Shown here piece after piece: positions 7,341 to 16,794 of a DNA stretch of 56,706 nucleotides. The notes below the pieces were generated by a model. The model was not told the origin of the DNA. It searched no databases and saw only the letters and a program-made list of their open reading frames with translations. The position numbers and the translations under genes were made by a program. Within the stretch, counting starts at the first letter, position 1, and each line of letters begins with the position of its first letter. The DNA is from Gemmatimonadota bacterium (GTDB lineage Bacteria > Gemmatimonadota > Gemmatimonadetes > Gemmatimonadales > Gemmatimonadaceae), in contig JANYHJ010000155.1 in the NCBI GenBank assembly GCA_025359135.1, positions 1 through 56,706 on the forward strand, in the 5' to 3' direction.

Positions 7341-8939
7341 ATGCCTATGCCCTCCCTGACGTTGCTGCGCCCACGGGCGCGCGTCGAGCACGCGGCCCTG
7401 GGGGCCGCGCTCGCCCTGCTGATCGGCGCCTGCGCGCCGCGCACCACTGTAGTCGCCGCGGCCGACGCGGCCGGCTTCGCCCCGACGGCAGACGAGCTCA
7501 AGCGCGACCTCTATGCGTTCGCGGACGACTCGATGCGTGGTCGCGAGTCGGGCACGATCGACGAACACCGTGCGGCGGCCTTTCTCGCCGATCGGATCAG
7601 GCTGCTGGGGCTCGAGCCCGCGGGCGACTCGGGATTCTTCCAGCGCGTGCCGCTCACGCGCACCGAGCTGAGCCCGCAGACGACCGTCGTGGTGACGATG
7701 CCGAATGGCACCACGCGCGCGCTCAAGGTGGGACCGGAGGTCGCGCCGGCACCGTCGCTCGGTCCTGGCGCGCCGGCTCCCAAGCGCTTCGCCGACGCGG
7801 AGCTCGTGTTCGCGCAGTACGGCATCGTCAACAAGAAGCTCGACCGCGACGACTTCGCGGGCGTGGACGCCAAGGGCAAGATCCTCGTGATGGTGCTCGA
7901 CGCACCGCCCAACGCGGACTCGGTGCAGAAGACGATGTACGCGGGTCCGAACGGCATCGCGCCGCGCTTCACCTCGGCGATGCAGCACGGCGTGGCGGGC
8001 ATCGTGCTCGTGTGTCTCGGCAAGGGAGCGGAGCTCTACGGGCCCGCCTCCTCGCAGTTCCTGCACGCGGTGACGCCGCGTGACACGTCACGCGCACCGT
8101 CGGAGGATGAGCGGCCGCTGCCGCCGGTGATCTTCGCGTCGGAGGCGGCGGCTGGCGCGCTCGTCCCGGCGGGCTGGCCGGTGCGCGCCAACGCGCAGTT
8201 CGCCGCGGGAACCAAGCTTCGCGTGCGCGTCGTGGCGACGCGCACGCAGGTGACGGACTACAACGTGGTCGGGATCGTGCGCGGCTCGGACGCGGCGTTG
8301 GCCAAGTCGTACGTGGCCGTGGGCGCGCACCTGGACCACGATGGCATCCGCTCGGGCGAATCACCCGACTCGATCGCGAACGGCGCGGACGACGACGGTT
8401 CAGGAAGCGTGACCGCGCTCGCGATCGCACGCGCCGCGATGCAGGCGCCGCGCACGAAGCGCTCGTGGCTGTTCGTCTGGCACACGGCGGAGGAGAAGGG
8501 ACTGCTCGGCTCCGACTACTTCACGGCGCATCCCACGGTGCCCATCGATTCGATCGCGGCGCAGCTCAACGCCGACATGGTGGGGCGCAACGGCGACGAT
8601 TCGCTCTACATCGTCGGTCCTGCCTCGGCGCCCAAGTCGCAGAGCGTCGTGCTCGGCGGCGTGGTGGATTCGGTGAATGCGGCCATGACGCGGCCCTTCA
8701 CGTTCGACCGCAGCTTCGACTCGCCGACGCACCCGGAGCGCATCTACTTCCGCAGCGATCACTACCACTACGCGAAGCTCGGCGTGCCGATCATCTTCTT
8801 CACGACGGGACTGCACCCTGACTACCACAAGGTGACGGATTCGCCGGAGAAGATCGGGTACCCGAAGATGGCGCGCGTGGCGACGCTGATGTGGCAGGTG
8901 GGCGTCGCGGTGGCCAACCGGAGTACCCGCCCGAAATAG
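7341..8939 (+). CDS. M28 family zinc aminopeptidase, lipoprotein
   Basis: Predicted exported metallopeptidase that trims peptides N-terminally. From ATG 7341 it has a signal peptide ending in the lipobox LIGAC (Cys31), so it should be lipid-anchored. A protease-associated-like insert precedes the catalytic domain, where the co-catalytic zinc ligands of family M28 are seen in order: GAHLDHDG (His, Asp), NGADDDGSG (bridging Asp), TAEEKGLLGS (Glu-Glu), NADMVGRN (Asp) and a C-terminal His in FTTGLHPDYH. 532 residues. Upstream ATGs at 7317 and 7332 are possible but add no useful sequence. It may feed amino acids and peptides to the transporters encoded downstream. Confidence 0.92.
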   Translation: MPMPSLTLLRPRARVEHAALGAALALLIGACAPRTTVVAAADAAGFAPTADELKRDLYAFADDSMRGRESGTIDEHRAAAFLADRIRLLGLEPAGDSGFFQRVPLTRTELSPQTTVVVTMPNGTTRALKVGPEVAPAPSLGPGAPAPKRFADAELVFAQYGIVNKKLDRDDFAGVDAKGKILVMVLDAPPNADSVQKTMYAGPNGIAPRFTSAMQHGVAGIVLVCLGKGAELYGPASSQFLHAVTPRDTSRAPSEDERPLPPVIFASEAAAGALVPAGWPVRANAQFAAGTKLRVRVVATRTQVTDYNVVGIVRGSDAALAKSYVAVGAHLDHDGIRSGESPDSIANGADDDGSGSVTALAIARAAMQAPRTKRSWLFVWHTAEEKGLLGSDYFTAHPTVPIDSIAAQLNADMVGRNGDDSLYIVGPASAPKSQSVVLGGVVDSVNAAMTRPFTFDRSFDSPTHPERIYFRSDHYHYAKLGVPIIFFTTGLHPDYHKVTDSPEKIGYPKMARVATLMWQVGVAVANRSTRPK

Positions 8940-8962
8940 CGGGAGAGTTCCACGTCACCATG

Positions 8963-8996
8963 CGAGGGCGACGCGCCACACGGTGCGTCGCCCTCG
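8963..8996 (+). terminator. Probable terminator after the M28 peptidase gene
   Basis: Perfect 12-bp stem (CGAGGGCGACGC with GCGTCGCCCTCG) and a 10-nt loop, 24 bp after the stop codon. No U-tract, so efficiency is uncertain. Confidence 0.6.
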
Positions 8997-9175
8997 TGCG
9001 CTTGCTGGCACTCGTGGCGTGCGAGTGCCAACACCGGGCGTGCGGCGGAACTCATGTGTGTCGCGGATGGTCCGATATCCAAGGCATGACCCTTGCAAGC
9101 TGAAGGTCGTGTCAGGAGTCGATGCGCAGTGATGTGAGTGTGGCAGTCCACCCGCAATCCCAGTGGAGCACGCCC

Positions 9176-9907
9176 ATGATCGTCGCCAACGTCCGCCACC
9201 GTCTGACCCGCGATGACGCGCAGCTCGTGCTGCGTCTCGTGACTCGCCACGATGGCGCCGAGCGCGCCAACGCCGAGGCGACGCTCCGCGACGACGGCAT
9301 CGACCCGCTGCTCGATGATCCGCGACTGCTCGAGGGACTCGTGCGCACGCCAGACGGTGCACGGGCGAGTCTTCCGCTGTTCTGCTACGTGGTCGTGCGC
9401 CACGCCATGAAAGCGCAGGGCGAGCTCGACCGCGCGCTGTCGGACTACGTGGCCGCGCTCGTGATGGAGTTCGGGTTCCGGCAGCGCGCCTGGCGAATCT
9501 CCGATTCCGACGACGAGGTGTACCAGACGCTCGCGCAGCTGCTCGAGGACGCCGAGCACGGTGACCCGCGCCGCACCTTCCTCGTGCGCGCCCATCTGGG
9601 CAACTTCGCGCTCTGGCTCGCGGGATGCTTTCCCGACCACATCGAGCACCGCCGCTGGCGTCGAGGTGGGCCCGACCTGGACTATTTCGACACACTCGGC
9701 GCTCGTGGATTCCGCCTTGCGGCTGACCATCGACTCGCGGCCGAACACGGCATGGACACTGTCTTTGCGCGCGCATCGGCGCATTTTCCGGCACTCCGGC
9801 TCGCCCTCAACGCGGTGAGCGACGCGCTGCTCTTTCCGCACGTGAACACGCCCGAGCGGTTGATGCGACAGGTGCGCGACGAGGGGCGCTGGCGATTGGC
9901 CAGCTGA
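9176..9907 (+). CDS. Hypothetical protein, mostly alpha-helical, soluble
   Basis: 243 residues from ATG 9176, chosen because GGAG at 9164-9167 lies 8 nt upstream; an in-frame ATG at 9122 has a Shine-Dalgarno-like AGGAG only 3 nt away and adds a poorly conserved-looking segment. No signal peptide, membrane segment or recognisable motif. The composition is rich in acidic and basic residues with helix-prone stretches (for example DDEVYQTLAQLLEDAEHGD). Function unknown; stands between two terminators/promoters and so is probably a single-gene unit. Confidence 0.7.
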   Translation: MIVANVRHRLTRDDAQLVLRLVTRHDGAERANAEATLRDDGIDPLLDDPRLLEGLVRTPDGARASLPLFCYVVVRHAMKAQGELDRALSDYVAALVMEFGFRQRAWRISDSDDEVYQTLAQLLEDAEHGDPRRTFLVRAHLGNFALWLAGCFPDHIEHRRWRRGGPDLDYFDTLGARGFRLAADHRLAAEHGMDTVFARASAHFPALRLALNAVSDALLFPHVNTPERLMRQVRDEGRWRLAS

Positions 9908-9924
9908 TCACCCTCGAACGTGCG

Positions 9925-9954
9925 TTGCGGGGGCGGGCGGCGGGTCCGTAGACT
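9925..9954 (+). promoter_or_regulatory. Candidate sigma-70 promoter for the coiled-coil/Omp85 pair
   Basis: TTGCGG (9925-9930), 18 bp, TAGACT (9949-9954), placing transcription start near 9961, 18 bp before the GTG start at 9979. Confidence 0.4.
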
Positions 9955-9978
9955 TGGGGTCCCGCCACCCACTGCCCC

Positions 9979-10527
9979 GTGTTCGACGACCTCAAGGCTT
10001 CGCTCCGCGACCTGATCAGTGCCCGCCTCGCGCCGGACGACCGGCGTGCGGCCGTGCATGCGATGAAGGAGTCGATCATCCGCGCGAAGATGGCGCTGGA
10101 TGACCTGCGCGATGGATTGGCGCAGACGCGGCAGCGGCTGGCGACCGAGGAAGCGGAGCTTGCCACGGTGGAGCGTCGCCGGGCGCTTGCGGAACAGGCG
10201 GCCGAAGCCGAGACGGTCGCGATTGCCGAGCGCTATGCCCGCCCGTTGCGCGAGCGCGTCGAGGTGTTGCGCCGCAAGGCCGACGTGCAGGCCGATGAGC
10301 TCGCGCTGGCCGAGCGCGACGTGAGCGAGATGACGCAGCAGCTCAAGGTGGCCGCGAGTGGCGGCGTCGCCACACCGCCGGTGGCGACCAGGGTCAACGA
10401 CGAGCTCGAATCGGACGGCGCGCTCAAGCGCGACTTCGACTCGCTCTCGCGTGCAAGTGCGCGCGCGGCAGCGGAACAGGACGCGGACGCGCGGCTCGCC
10501 GAGCTCAAGCGCCGAATGGGGCAGTAG
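9979..10527 (+). CDS. Coiled-coil hypothetical protein
   Basis: 182 residues from GTG 9979. A long heptad-rich region from about residue 25 to 120 (QRLATEEAELATVERR and similar) predicts an extended coiled coil, followed by a short variable linker and a second helix at the C-terminus. No signal peptide or membrane segment. It ends 5 bp before the Omp85 gene, so the two are probably co-transcribed; the partner relation is inferred from position only. Resembles in layout phage-shock-A-like or tethering coiled-coil proteins, but no family can be assigned. Confidence 0.75.
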   Translation: MFDDLKASLRDLISARLAPDDRRAAVHAMKESIIRAKMALDDLRDGLAQTRQRLATEEAELATVERRRALAEQAAEAETVAIAERYARPLRERVEVLRRKADVQADELALAERDVSEMTQQLKVAASGGVATPPVATRVNDELESDGALKRDFDSLSRASARAAAEQDADARLAELKRRMGQ

Positions 10528-10532
10528 GACTC

Positions 10533-12248
10533 ATGCGGGGCATTCGCCACCTCGTGTTGCTCACCGGGGTGGCCGCCCCGGTGTGGGCGCAGGATGCGAA
10601 TCGCGGCACGCCGGTGGCGTGCGTGGGGCAGGTGATTCGGCGCATCGACGTGCGCCCGTCGTACCCGATCCCCGGCGGCGAGCTCGACAAGGTCGAGTGG
10701 CTCCAGCGCTTCCAGCAGAAGGCGCACGCACTGACGCGACCGGAGGTGGCGCGCGCGTTCGTCCTGCTGCGCGAGGGTGATCGCTGCGACGAGCGCCGGC
10801 GGGCGGAGTCGGAGCGCCTGCTGCGTGCGCAGCCGTACATCGCGCAGGCGCGGGTCCAGCCGCTCGACGCGGGGAATGGACAGGTCGACCTCGATGTCTC
10901 GGTGGTCGACGAATTTGCGATCGGCGCCGACCTCGCGCTGAACTCGGCGAGTCCGTACGTGCGGCGCTTCTCGACGGGTAGCAGCAATCTCGATGGGCGC
11001 GGCGTCTCGTTGGCGGGCGGCTTCGGCTCGGGCGGCGCCTATCGCGACGAGTACACGCTGCGGTCGTCGTCGTACGTGATGAACGGCGAGCCGCTCTTCG
11101 TGTCGGCGGCCGCCTCACGCCGCCGCATGGGTGGTGACTGGGGCGTGGAAGCCGGTGTGCCGTTTCTCACCGACTTCCAGCGCGTCGCATGGCGCGCGAG
11201 CGTGGGGCAGACCGACTCGTACCTGCCGTTCGCGCGTCCCGATACGGACGCGGTGTCGCTGGGCGTGCGGCGGGTGAACGCGGAGATCGGCGTGGTGACG
11301 CGCTTCGGTCCGCCCGGATCGCTCGTGCTGCTGGGAGGCGGATTCTCGCGCGACCTCGCGGAAACCTCGACGCAGCCACTCGCGCTGCGCGGCATGGGGC
11401 CGGTGCCGGACACGACCACGGTGCTTAACCGCTACCAGCGCCTCGACCAACGGCGACTCGACCTGCTGTTCGGCTTGCGTCACCTGAGCTTCACGCGCAC
11501 GAGTGGTTTCGAAGTGCTCGAGGGCACGGAGGACGTCGGGCTCGGCTTCCAGACCGGCTTCGTGCTCTCGCGCGGGCTGCCGGAACTGGGTTCGACCGAG
11601 GGGGACATCCTGCTCTCGAGCGATTTCTACTTCGGGCAGGGCGACGCCTTCCACTTCCTGCGCGTCGATGGCCGGGCGCAGGCGCGTCGTCCCGACGACA
11701 CCGGCGTGTGGGACTCGGTGCTCTGGGACTTCTCGGTACGCGGTTACTGGCGCTTGGGCCTCGCGCGCACGCTCGTGGCGAGCGGCATCTGGACGGGCGG
11801 GTATCGATCGCCGGTGCCGCTGCAGCTCACGCTCGGCGACGAGATCGGCGGCGTGCGCGGCTTCACCAATTCGCGACAGGCGGGCGGCGAGCGGATCACC
11901 TTTCGTCTCGAGGATCGCTGGTACCTGGGGCGCGTGTTCGGGCTCGCGGCGGCGGGCATCGCGCCGTTCGTGGATGTCGGCTACATGGGGAAGCGTGATG
12001 CACCGTTTGGCGCGGACACGAAGCCGGCGGTCGCGATCGGCATCAGCCTGCTCGGTGCGATTCCGCCGGCGTCGCGGCGCTTGTGGCGACTCGACCTCAC
12101 CTATCGCGTGACGCAGGACGGCTTCGCGCCGCTCTGGATGATCGGTTCGTCCTCGCGCGACGGGTCGCGCTTCGCGTTCCAGGAGCCGCCTGACCTCGAG
12201 CGCAGTCGCGCGCGCGCGGTGAGTCCCGCGCGCTATAGCTGGCCGTGA
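10533..12248 (+). CDS. Omp85/BamA-family outer-membrane protein
   Basis: 571 residues with an N-terminal signal peptide (cleavage near VWAQ). Residues about 30-130 resemble one or two POTRA domains (VIRRIDVRPSYPIPG, then RAQPYIAQARVQPLDAG). The rest is a predicted beta-barrel; the segment GGVRGFTNS carries the VRGF motif of the Omp85 loop 6. It is shorter than BamA (about 800 residues, five POTRAs), so it is more likely a TamA-like, lipid-handling or specialised Omp85 member. It follows the coiled-coil gene by 5 bp. A convergent terminator hairpin follows. Confidence 0.82.
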   Translation: MRGIRHLVLLTGVAAPVWAQDANRGTPVACVGQVIRRIDVRPSYPIPGGELDKVEWLQRFQQKAHALTRPEVARAFVLLREGDRCDERRRAESERLLRAQPYIAQARVQPLDAGNGQVDLDVSVVDEFAIGADLALNSASPYVRRFSTGSSNLDGRGVSLAGGFGSGGAYRDEYTLRSSSYVMNGEPLFVSAAASRRRMGGDWGVEAGVPFLTDFQRVAWRASVGQTDSYLPFARPDTDAVSLGVRRVNAEIGVVTRFGPPGSLVLLGGGFSRDLAETSTQPLALRGMGPVPDTTTVLNRYQRLDQRRLDLLFGLRHLSFTRTSGFEVLEGTEDVGLGFQTGFVLSRGLPELGSTEGDILLSSDFYFGQGDAFHFLRVDGRAQARRPDDTGVWDSVLWDFSVRGYWRLGLARTLVASGIWTGGYRSPVPLQLTLGDEIGGVRGFTNSRQAGGERITFRLEDRWYLGRVFGLAAAGIAPFVDVGYMGKRDAPFGADTKPAVAIGISLLGAIPPASRRLWRLDLTYRVTQDGFAPLWMIGSSSRDGSRFAFQEPPDLERSRARAVSPARYSWP

Positions 12249-12262
12249 TGCATCGGCGGCGC

Positions 12263-12288
12263 GCGACGAGCAGAGGGGCGCTCGTCGC
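12263..12288. terminator. Terminator between convergent Omp85 and POT genes
   Basis: Perfect 9-bp stem (GCGACGAGC with GCTCGTCGC) and an 8-nt loop in the 51-bp gap between converging stop codons. No U-tract. Confidence 0.55.
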
Positions 12289-12299
12289 ACGCCACGCTG

Positions 12300-13769
12300 C
12301 TACGCGGCGACGCCCGCCGTCATGCGCTTGAGCCAGGGCACCAACAGCACGAGCAGCAGTCCGGCGCTGATCGACGCCACGACCGGGATCGTGTAGAACG
12401 ACGCCTGCGACGCCATGCCGGTGGAATACTCGGCGAGCATGCCCGCGATCTTGTTGGCGGCGGAGTTCGAGAGGAAGAACACGCCCATCATGAGCGCACC
12501 CAGTCGCGCCGGCGAGACCTTGGTGACGTACGAGAGGCCGACGGGCGAGACCATGAGCTCGCCGACTTCGGAAATCACGTACGTGGCCACGAGGAAGTAG
12601 CCGCTGACCTTGGCGCCGCCATCGACGGCGCGGCCCGCGACGACCATGCAGAGGAAGCCGAGTCCGATGACGATCAGGCCGAGCGCGACCTTGAGTGCGG
12701 TCGACGGCTCCTTGCCGCGCGCCGAGAGGAACTGCCAGAGCGCGGCCATGATCGGCGCGAGGATGAGGAGCGAACCCGGCTGGATCGTCTGGAACCACTC
12801 GGGGGTGTGGACCGATCCGAATGCGCTGAGATCCGTGTGCCGGTCGGCGAAGAGGTTCATCGACGACCCGGCCTGCTCGTACGCGACCCAGAACACGGTG
12901 ACGAAGGCCACGATGACGCAGAGCGCGACGACGCGCGTGCGTTCGGCGCCGTGCGAAGAGAGCACGGCCATCGCGATCGACGCACCCGTGATGACGCCGG
13001 TGAGGGTCGCTGCCCAGTCGCCGCTCCCGGTGAACCAGCCGAGTGCGCCACCCGCGACCGCGCCGACAATGCCATGCCACGCCCTGATGCCATCGCCAGA
13101 ACCGTCGGCCGTTGCGGCCACGTGGCGAATCGACGGCGCATCGCCGATGCTGCCCAGGAAGCTGCGCTTGGCGAACGCGTAGACGATGAGGCCGAGCGTC
13201 ATGCCGACGCCGGCGGCGACGAAGCCCGCGTGCCATCCCACCGACGAGCGCAGGTTGCCGCAGACGATCGGCCCGAGCGTGCCGCCGAGATTGATGCCCA
13301 TGTAGAAGATCGTGAAGCCGGCATCGCGGCGGCGGTCACCCTCGGCGTAGAGCTGTCCGACCATGGTGCTGGCGTTGGGCTTGAAGAGGCCGGTGCCGAG
13401 CACGACGAGAATGAGGCCCATGTAGAAGGCGTTCATGCCCGGGAAGGCGAGCACGAAGTGTCCGGCGGCGATGATGGCGCCGCCGAGGAGCAGCGAGCGA
13501 TGCGTACCGAGGTACCGGTCGGCGATGAAGCCGCCGATCATCGGCGTGAGCCAGACCATGCCCGTGTACGTGCCGTAGAGCCGGTACGCGTCGGCGTCCT
13601 TCCAGCCGACGGCGTTGACGAGGTAGAGCACGAGGAGCGCGCGCATCCCGTAATAGGAGAAGCGCTCCCACATCTCGGCGACGAAGAGGAGCCCGAGGCC
13701 GCGCGGATGGCCGAAGAAGGCGCGATCGTCGCGCGGATTGCCCGGTGCTGCGGAAACGGCGGATGTCAC
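12300..13769 (-). CDS. POT/PTR family proton-dependent peptide transporter
   Basis: Proton-coupled di/tripeptide symporter of the major facilitator superfamily. 489 residues from GTG 13769, with about 14 hydrophobic segments. The family signatures are clear: ExxER (EMWERFSYYGMRA) in helix 1, GTGLFKPNASTMVG, and the PTR2 motif FYMGINLGG. The open frame runs much further upstream, but that part is an antisense shadow of the oppF gene. The start lies 19 bp after the oppF stop, placing this transporter at the end of the oligopeptide ABC operon, so both peptide uptake routes are probably co-regulated. Confidence 0.92.
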   Translation of the reverse strand: MTSAVSAAPGNPRDDRAFFGHPRGLGLLFVAEMWERFSYYGMRALLVLYLVNAVGWKDADAYRLYGTYTGMVWLTPMIGGFIADRYLGTHRSLLLGGAIIAAGHFVLAFPGMNAFYMGLILVVLGTGLFKPNASTMVGQLYAEGDRRRDAGFTIFYMGINLGGTLGPIVCGNLRSSVGWHAGFVAAGVGMTLGLIVYAFAKRSFLGSIGDAPSIRHVAATADGSGDGIRAWHGIVGAVAGGALGWFTGSGDWAATLTGVITGASIAMAVLSSHGAERTRVVALCVIVAFVTVFWVAYEQAGSSMNLFADRHTDLSAFGSVHTPEWFQTIQPGSLLILAPIMAALWQFLSARGKEPSTALKVALGLIVIGLGFLCMVVAGRAVDGGAKVSGYFLVATYVISEVGELMVSPVGLSYVTKVSPARLGALMMGVFFLSNSAANKIAGMLAEYSTGMASQASFYTIPVVASISAGLLLVLLVPWLKRMTAGVAA

Positions 13770-13788
13770 GGTGTGGGGACTCGTGGAA

Positions 13789-14868
13789 TCAGGCGGGGCG
13801 CGCGTCGGTGGCGAGCACGGGAAGATGCAATGTGGGCGCTCGCGTGCCACCCGCGGCCTGCTGCGCTTCCCAGGAGACGGATGAGGGCGGCTGCTTGAAG
13901 CAGGCGACGAGGCGACCTGGCGCCTTTTCCTCGAGCGGCGGCACGAGGCGCGCGCACGACTCGTCCTTGGCCGGGTGATGGCAGCGCGGGTGGAATGGGC
14001 AGCCGCTCGGCGGATTGGCGGGCGATGGCGGCTCGCCTGCGAGCACGATGCGGCGCGCGCGCACGTTGGGATCCGCGACCGGCACGGCGGAGCGCAGTGC
14101 CTGGGTGTACGGATGCAGCGGTTCGGCGAAGATCGCGTCGCGCGTGGCGAGCTCGACGATGCGGCCCAAGTACATGACGGCGACGCGATCCGCCATGTGT
14201 TCGACGACCGAGAGGTCGTGCGCGATGAAGAGGTAGGTGAGGCTGCGCTGGCGCTGCAGCTCCATGAGCAGGTTGATGACCTGCGCCTGCACGGAGACGT
14301 CGAGCGCCGACACCGGTTCGTCGAGGACGATGAAGTCGGGGCCGACGGAGAGGGCGCGCGCGATGCCGACGCGCTGGCGCTGGCCACCGGAGAATTCGTG
14401 CGGGTAGCGATCGGCCCACTCGGGGCGGAGGCCGACTTCGTCGAGGAGCGCGCGTGTGCGCGCATCGGCCGCGGCGCCTTCGGCGAGGTGGTGGATGAGC
14501 AGGCCTTCCTTGACGGTGTCGCCGATCGTCATGCGCGGATTGAGCGAACCGAACGGATCCTGGAAGACGAGCTGCATGCGGCGCCGGAGTGCGCGCATCG
14601 ATTTCGCGTCGAGCGACGCGAGGTCGGTGCCATCGAACGTGACCGTGCCCGAGGTCGGCCGCTCGAGGTGCAACAGCATGCGGCCCGTGGTCGTCTTGCC
14701 GGAGCCCGACTCGCCGACGAGCGCGAGCGTTTCGCCGCGCGCGATGTCGAGCGAGACACCATCGACCGCGCGGATGGGGTTGGACGGTTTGCGGAAGAGG
14801 CCGCCGCCGACGGCAAAATGGCGCGTGAGGTCGCGTGCGCGGACGAGCGCGGTGGAAGCGTCGCTCAT
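13789..14868 (-). CDS. oppF: Oligopeptide ABC transporter, ATP-binding protein OppF/DppF type
   Basis: ATPase of a peptide importer. 359 residues from ATG 14868: Walker A GESGSGKTT (K58), Q-loop, LSGGQ-type signature (EFSGGQRQR), Walker B (DFIVLDEP) and switch His (FIAHDLSVV). The C-terminal extension with the oligopeptide/dipeptide motif (CPFHPRCHH) marks the Opp/Dpp subfamily and may hold an iron-sulfur cluster. The ATG overlaps the oppD stop by 4 bp. Confidence 0.94.
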   Translation of the reverse strand: MSDASTALVRARDLTRHFAVGGGLFRKPSNPIRAVDGVSLDIARGETLALVGESGSGKTTTGRMLLHLERPTSGTVTFDGTDLASLDAKSMRALRRRMQLVFQDPFGSLNPRMTIGDTVKEGLLIHHLAEGAAADARTRALLDEVGLRPEWADRYPHEFSGGQRQRVGIARALSVGPDFIVLDEPVSALDVSVQAQVINLLMELQRQRSLTYLFIAHDLSVVEHMADRVAVMYLGRIVELATRDAIFAEPLHPYTQALRSAVPVADPNVRARRIVLAGEPPSPANPPSGCPFHPRCHHPAKDESCARLVPPLEEKAPGRLVACFKQPPSSVSWEAQQAAGGTRAPTLHLPVLATDARPA

Positions 14869-15884
14869 GTTGGAGCGCCGGCGAGGTTCGCCGCCGCGCG
14901 GCGGGCCGGGTCGGACACGAGGTGACAGCGCGCCACATGGCCCGGTGCGACCTCGATGGGCACGGGCGCCTCGGACGCGCACTTCTCCCATTCGTGCGCG
15001 CAGCGATCGCGGAAGCGGCAGCCACTCGGCCAGGCCGTGGCGGGGGGAACCGTGCCGGGAATGGCGTCGAGTCGCGTGCGACGACTGCCGATGCGCGGCA
15101 TCGCGCGCAGCAGGCCGGCCGTGTACGGATGCGCAGGGGCGGCGAAGAGCGTGCGCACCGGCGCCGCTTCCACGACCTGTCCGCCGTACATCACGAGCAC
15201 GCGCTGCGCCATCTCGGCCACGACGCCGAAGTCGTGCGTGATGAGCAGCACGGCGCTGCCCGTTTCCTGCTGCAGGGTGCGGAGCAGGTCGAGGATCTGC
15301 GCCTGGATGGTGTCGTCGAGGGCGGTGGTCGGTTCGTCGGCGATGACGAGGGCCGGCGAGAGGAGCAGCGCCATGGCGAGCAGTACGCGCTGGCGCATGC
15401 CGCCGGAGAGTTGGTGCGGATAGTCGCGCGCGCGGCGCTCGGCGTCGGCGATGCCCGTGCGCGCGAGCATCTGCACGGCGCGCTTCCAGGCGTCGGCGCG
15501 CGAGGCGCCCTCGTGGATGCGTGCGACCTCCGCGACCTGGTCGCCCACGGTGAAGACGGGATTGAGCGCCGTCATCGGCTCCTGGAAGACCATCGCGATG
15601 CGGCGACCGCGCAGCTGGCGCATGCGCTCCTCGTCGAGCGCGAGCAGGTCGGTGCCCTCGAAGCGGATGACGCTGCCGGGCTCGATGCGACCGGGCGGAT
15701 CGATGAGGCGGAGGAGCGAGAGTGCCGTCACCGATTTGCCACTGCCCGATTCGCCCACGAGCGCGACGGTCTCGCCCTTGTCAACGAAGAACGAGACGCC
15801 GTCGACGGCGCGTGCCACCCCGGCTGCGCCGCGGAAATACACGGCGAGGTCGCGCACCTCGAGCAGCGCGGTGGTGTCGGTCAT
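14865..15884 (-). CDS. oppD: Oligopeptide ABC transporter, ATP-binding protein OppD/DppD type
   Basis: Second ATPase of the importer, 339 residues from ATG 15884 (the upstream extension of the frame is non-coding in appearance). Walker A GESGSGKS (K50), signature LSGGMRQR, Walker B ALVIADEP, switch His [10 protein letters not shown]. The C-terminal cysteine cluster ([14 protein letters not shown]) is the oligopeptide/dipeptide transporter domain. 79 bp separate it from oppC; it overlaps oppF by 4 bp. Confidence 0.94.
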   Translation of the reverse strand: MTDTTALLEVRDLAVYFRGAAGVARAVDGVSFFVDKGETVALVGESGSGKSVTALSLLRLIDPPGRIEPGSVIRFEGTDLLALDEERMRQLRGRRIAMVFQEPMTALNPVFTVGDQVAEVARIHEGASRADAWKRAVQMLARTGIADAERRARDYPHQLSGGMRQRVLLAMALLLSPALVIADEPTTALDDTIQAQILDLLRTLQQETGSAVLLITHDFGVVAEMAQRVLVMYGGQVVEAAPVRTLFAAPAHPYTAGLLRAMPRIGSRRTRLDAIPGTVPPATAWPSGCRFRDRCAHEWEKCASEAPVPIEVAPGHVARCHLVSDPARRAAANLAGAPT

Positions 15885-15963
15885 GCTGGGCGAGGCCGCG
15901 GGCAGGGACGCATGTCGTCGCTCAAGATAGGGCGCACGCGCGTGCGCGCGAGGCGCATGCGCA

Positions 15964-16794
15964 TCAGGCGGCTCCCCCGGTGCTGCGCCAGGGCGCGCCA
16001 CGTTCGACGCCATCAGCGAGCGCGCCTGCAGCCACCACCGTGATCGCGATGGCGATGGCGGGCAGCACGGTGAGCCACGGCGTCACGCCGAGCTGCGCGC
16101 GTCCTTCATTGATGAGTGAGCCCCAGCTCGCCGTGGGAATGGCCACGCCCTGGCCGATGAACGAGAGCGCGGCCTCGAGCGTGATCGCGTTGGCGAAGGC
16201 GAGCACCGCGGCAGCGGTGATCGTTCCGGTGACGTTGGGCAGGAGATGTCGCGCCGCCACGCGCCACGTCGGTGCGCCCAGCGCGAATGCGGCCACGGAG
16301 AAGTCGCCGGACGCGAGCTCGCGCGTGCGTGCGCGCACGAGGCGTGCGAGGCCGAACCAACCGGTGACGCCCATGGTGACGGCCAACCAGCCCCATGGCA
16401 GTCGTCCGAAGCCCGCGGTCACGATGATGAGGACGAGCAGGCGTGGTATCGCGAGCCCGAGGTCGACGACGCTCATGTACGCGCGATCGACCCACGGTCG
16501 TGAGAGCGCGGCGAGGATGCCGACCGCTGCGCCCACAACGGCCGCCACACTTGCGGCAAGTAGGCCGAAGGCGAGCGAGATGCGTGCACCTGCGAGCAGT
16601 CGCGCCAATACATCACGCGCATTCTCGTCGGTGCCGAGTGGGTGCGCGGCCGACGGCGGGAGACCAGCGGCGGTGGCGAGCGGTCCGACGGCGTTCGGGT
16701 CCACGTGCCAGAGCCACGGTCCGATGATGGCGGCAAGCACCACGGCGCCGAGGACAACGGCGGCGACCTGCACGCGACGCAGGGGCGCGCTCAT
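15964..16794 (-). CDS. oppC: Oligopeptide ABC transporter, permease OppC/DppC type
   Basis: Inner-membrane permease, 276 residues from ATG 16794. It has the N-terminal helix typical of OppC, the HPLGTDENARDVLARLLAG segment found in almost all DppC/OppC proteins, and the cytoplasmic EAA-like loop that contacts the ATPases (ALGAPTWRVAARHLLPNV). The start overlaps the oppB stop by 4 bp, indicating coupled translation. Confidence 0.93.
   Translation of the reverse strand: MSAPLRRVQVAAVVLGAVVLAAIIGPWLWHVDPNAVGPLATAAGLPPSAAHPLGTDENARDVLARLLAGARISLAFGLLAASVAAVVGAAVGILAALSRPWVDRAYMSVVDLGLAIPRLLVLIIVTAGFGRLPWGWLAVTMGVTGWFGLARLVRARTRELASGDFSVAAFALGAPTWRVAARHLLPNVTGTITAAAVLAFANAITLEAALSFIGQGVAIPTASWGSLINEGRAQLGVTPWLTVLPAIAIAITVVAAGALADGVERGAPWRSTGGAA

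Noticed and set aside
6479-7501. A 340-residue version of the glycosyltransferase
   Set aside because: The N-terminal ~60 residues are low-complexity and lie across the divergent peptidase gene; later starts are more credible.
12300-14465. A 721-residue minus-strand frame, apparently a long POT fusion
   Set aside because: Its N-terminal 230 residues are an out-of-frame shadow of oppF. The POT protein starts at GTG 13769.
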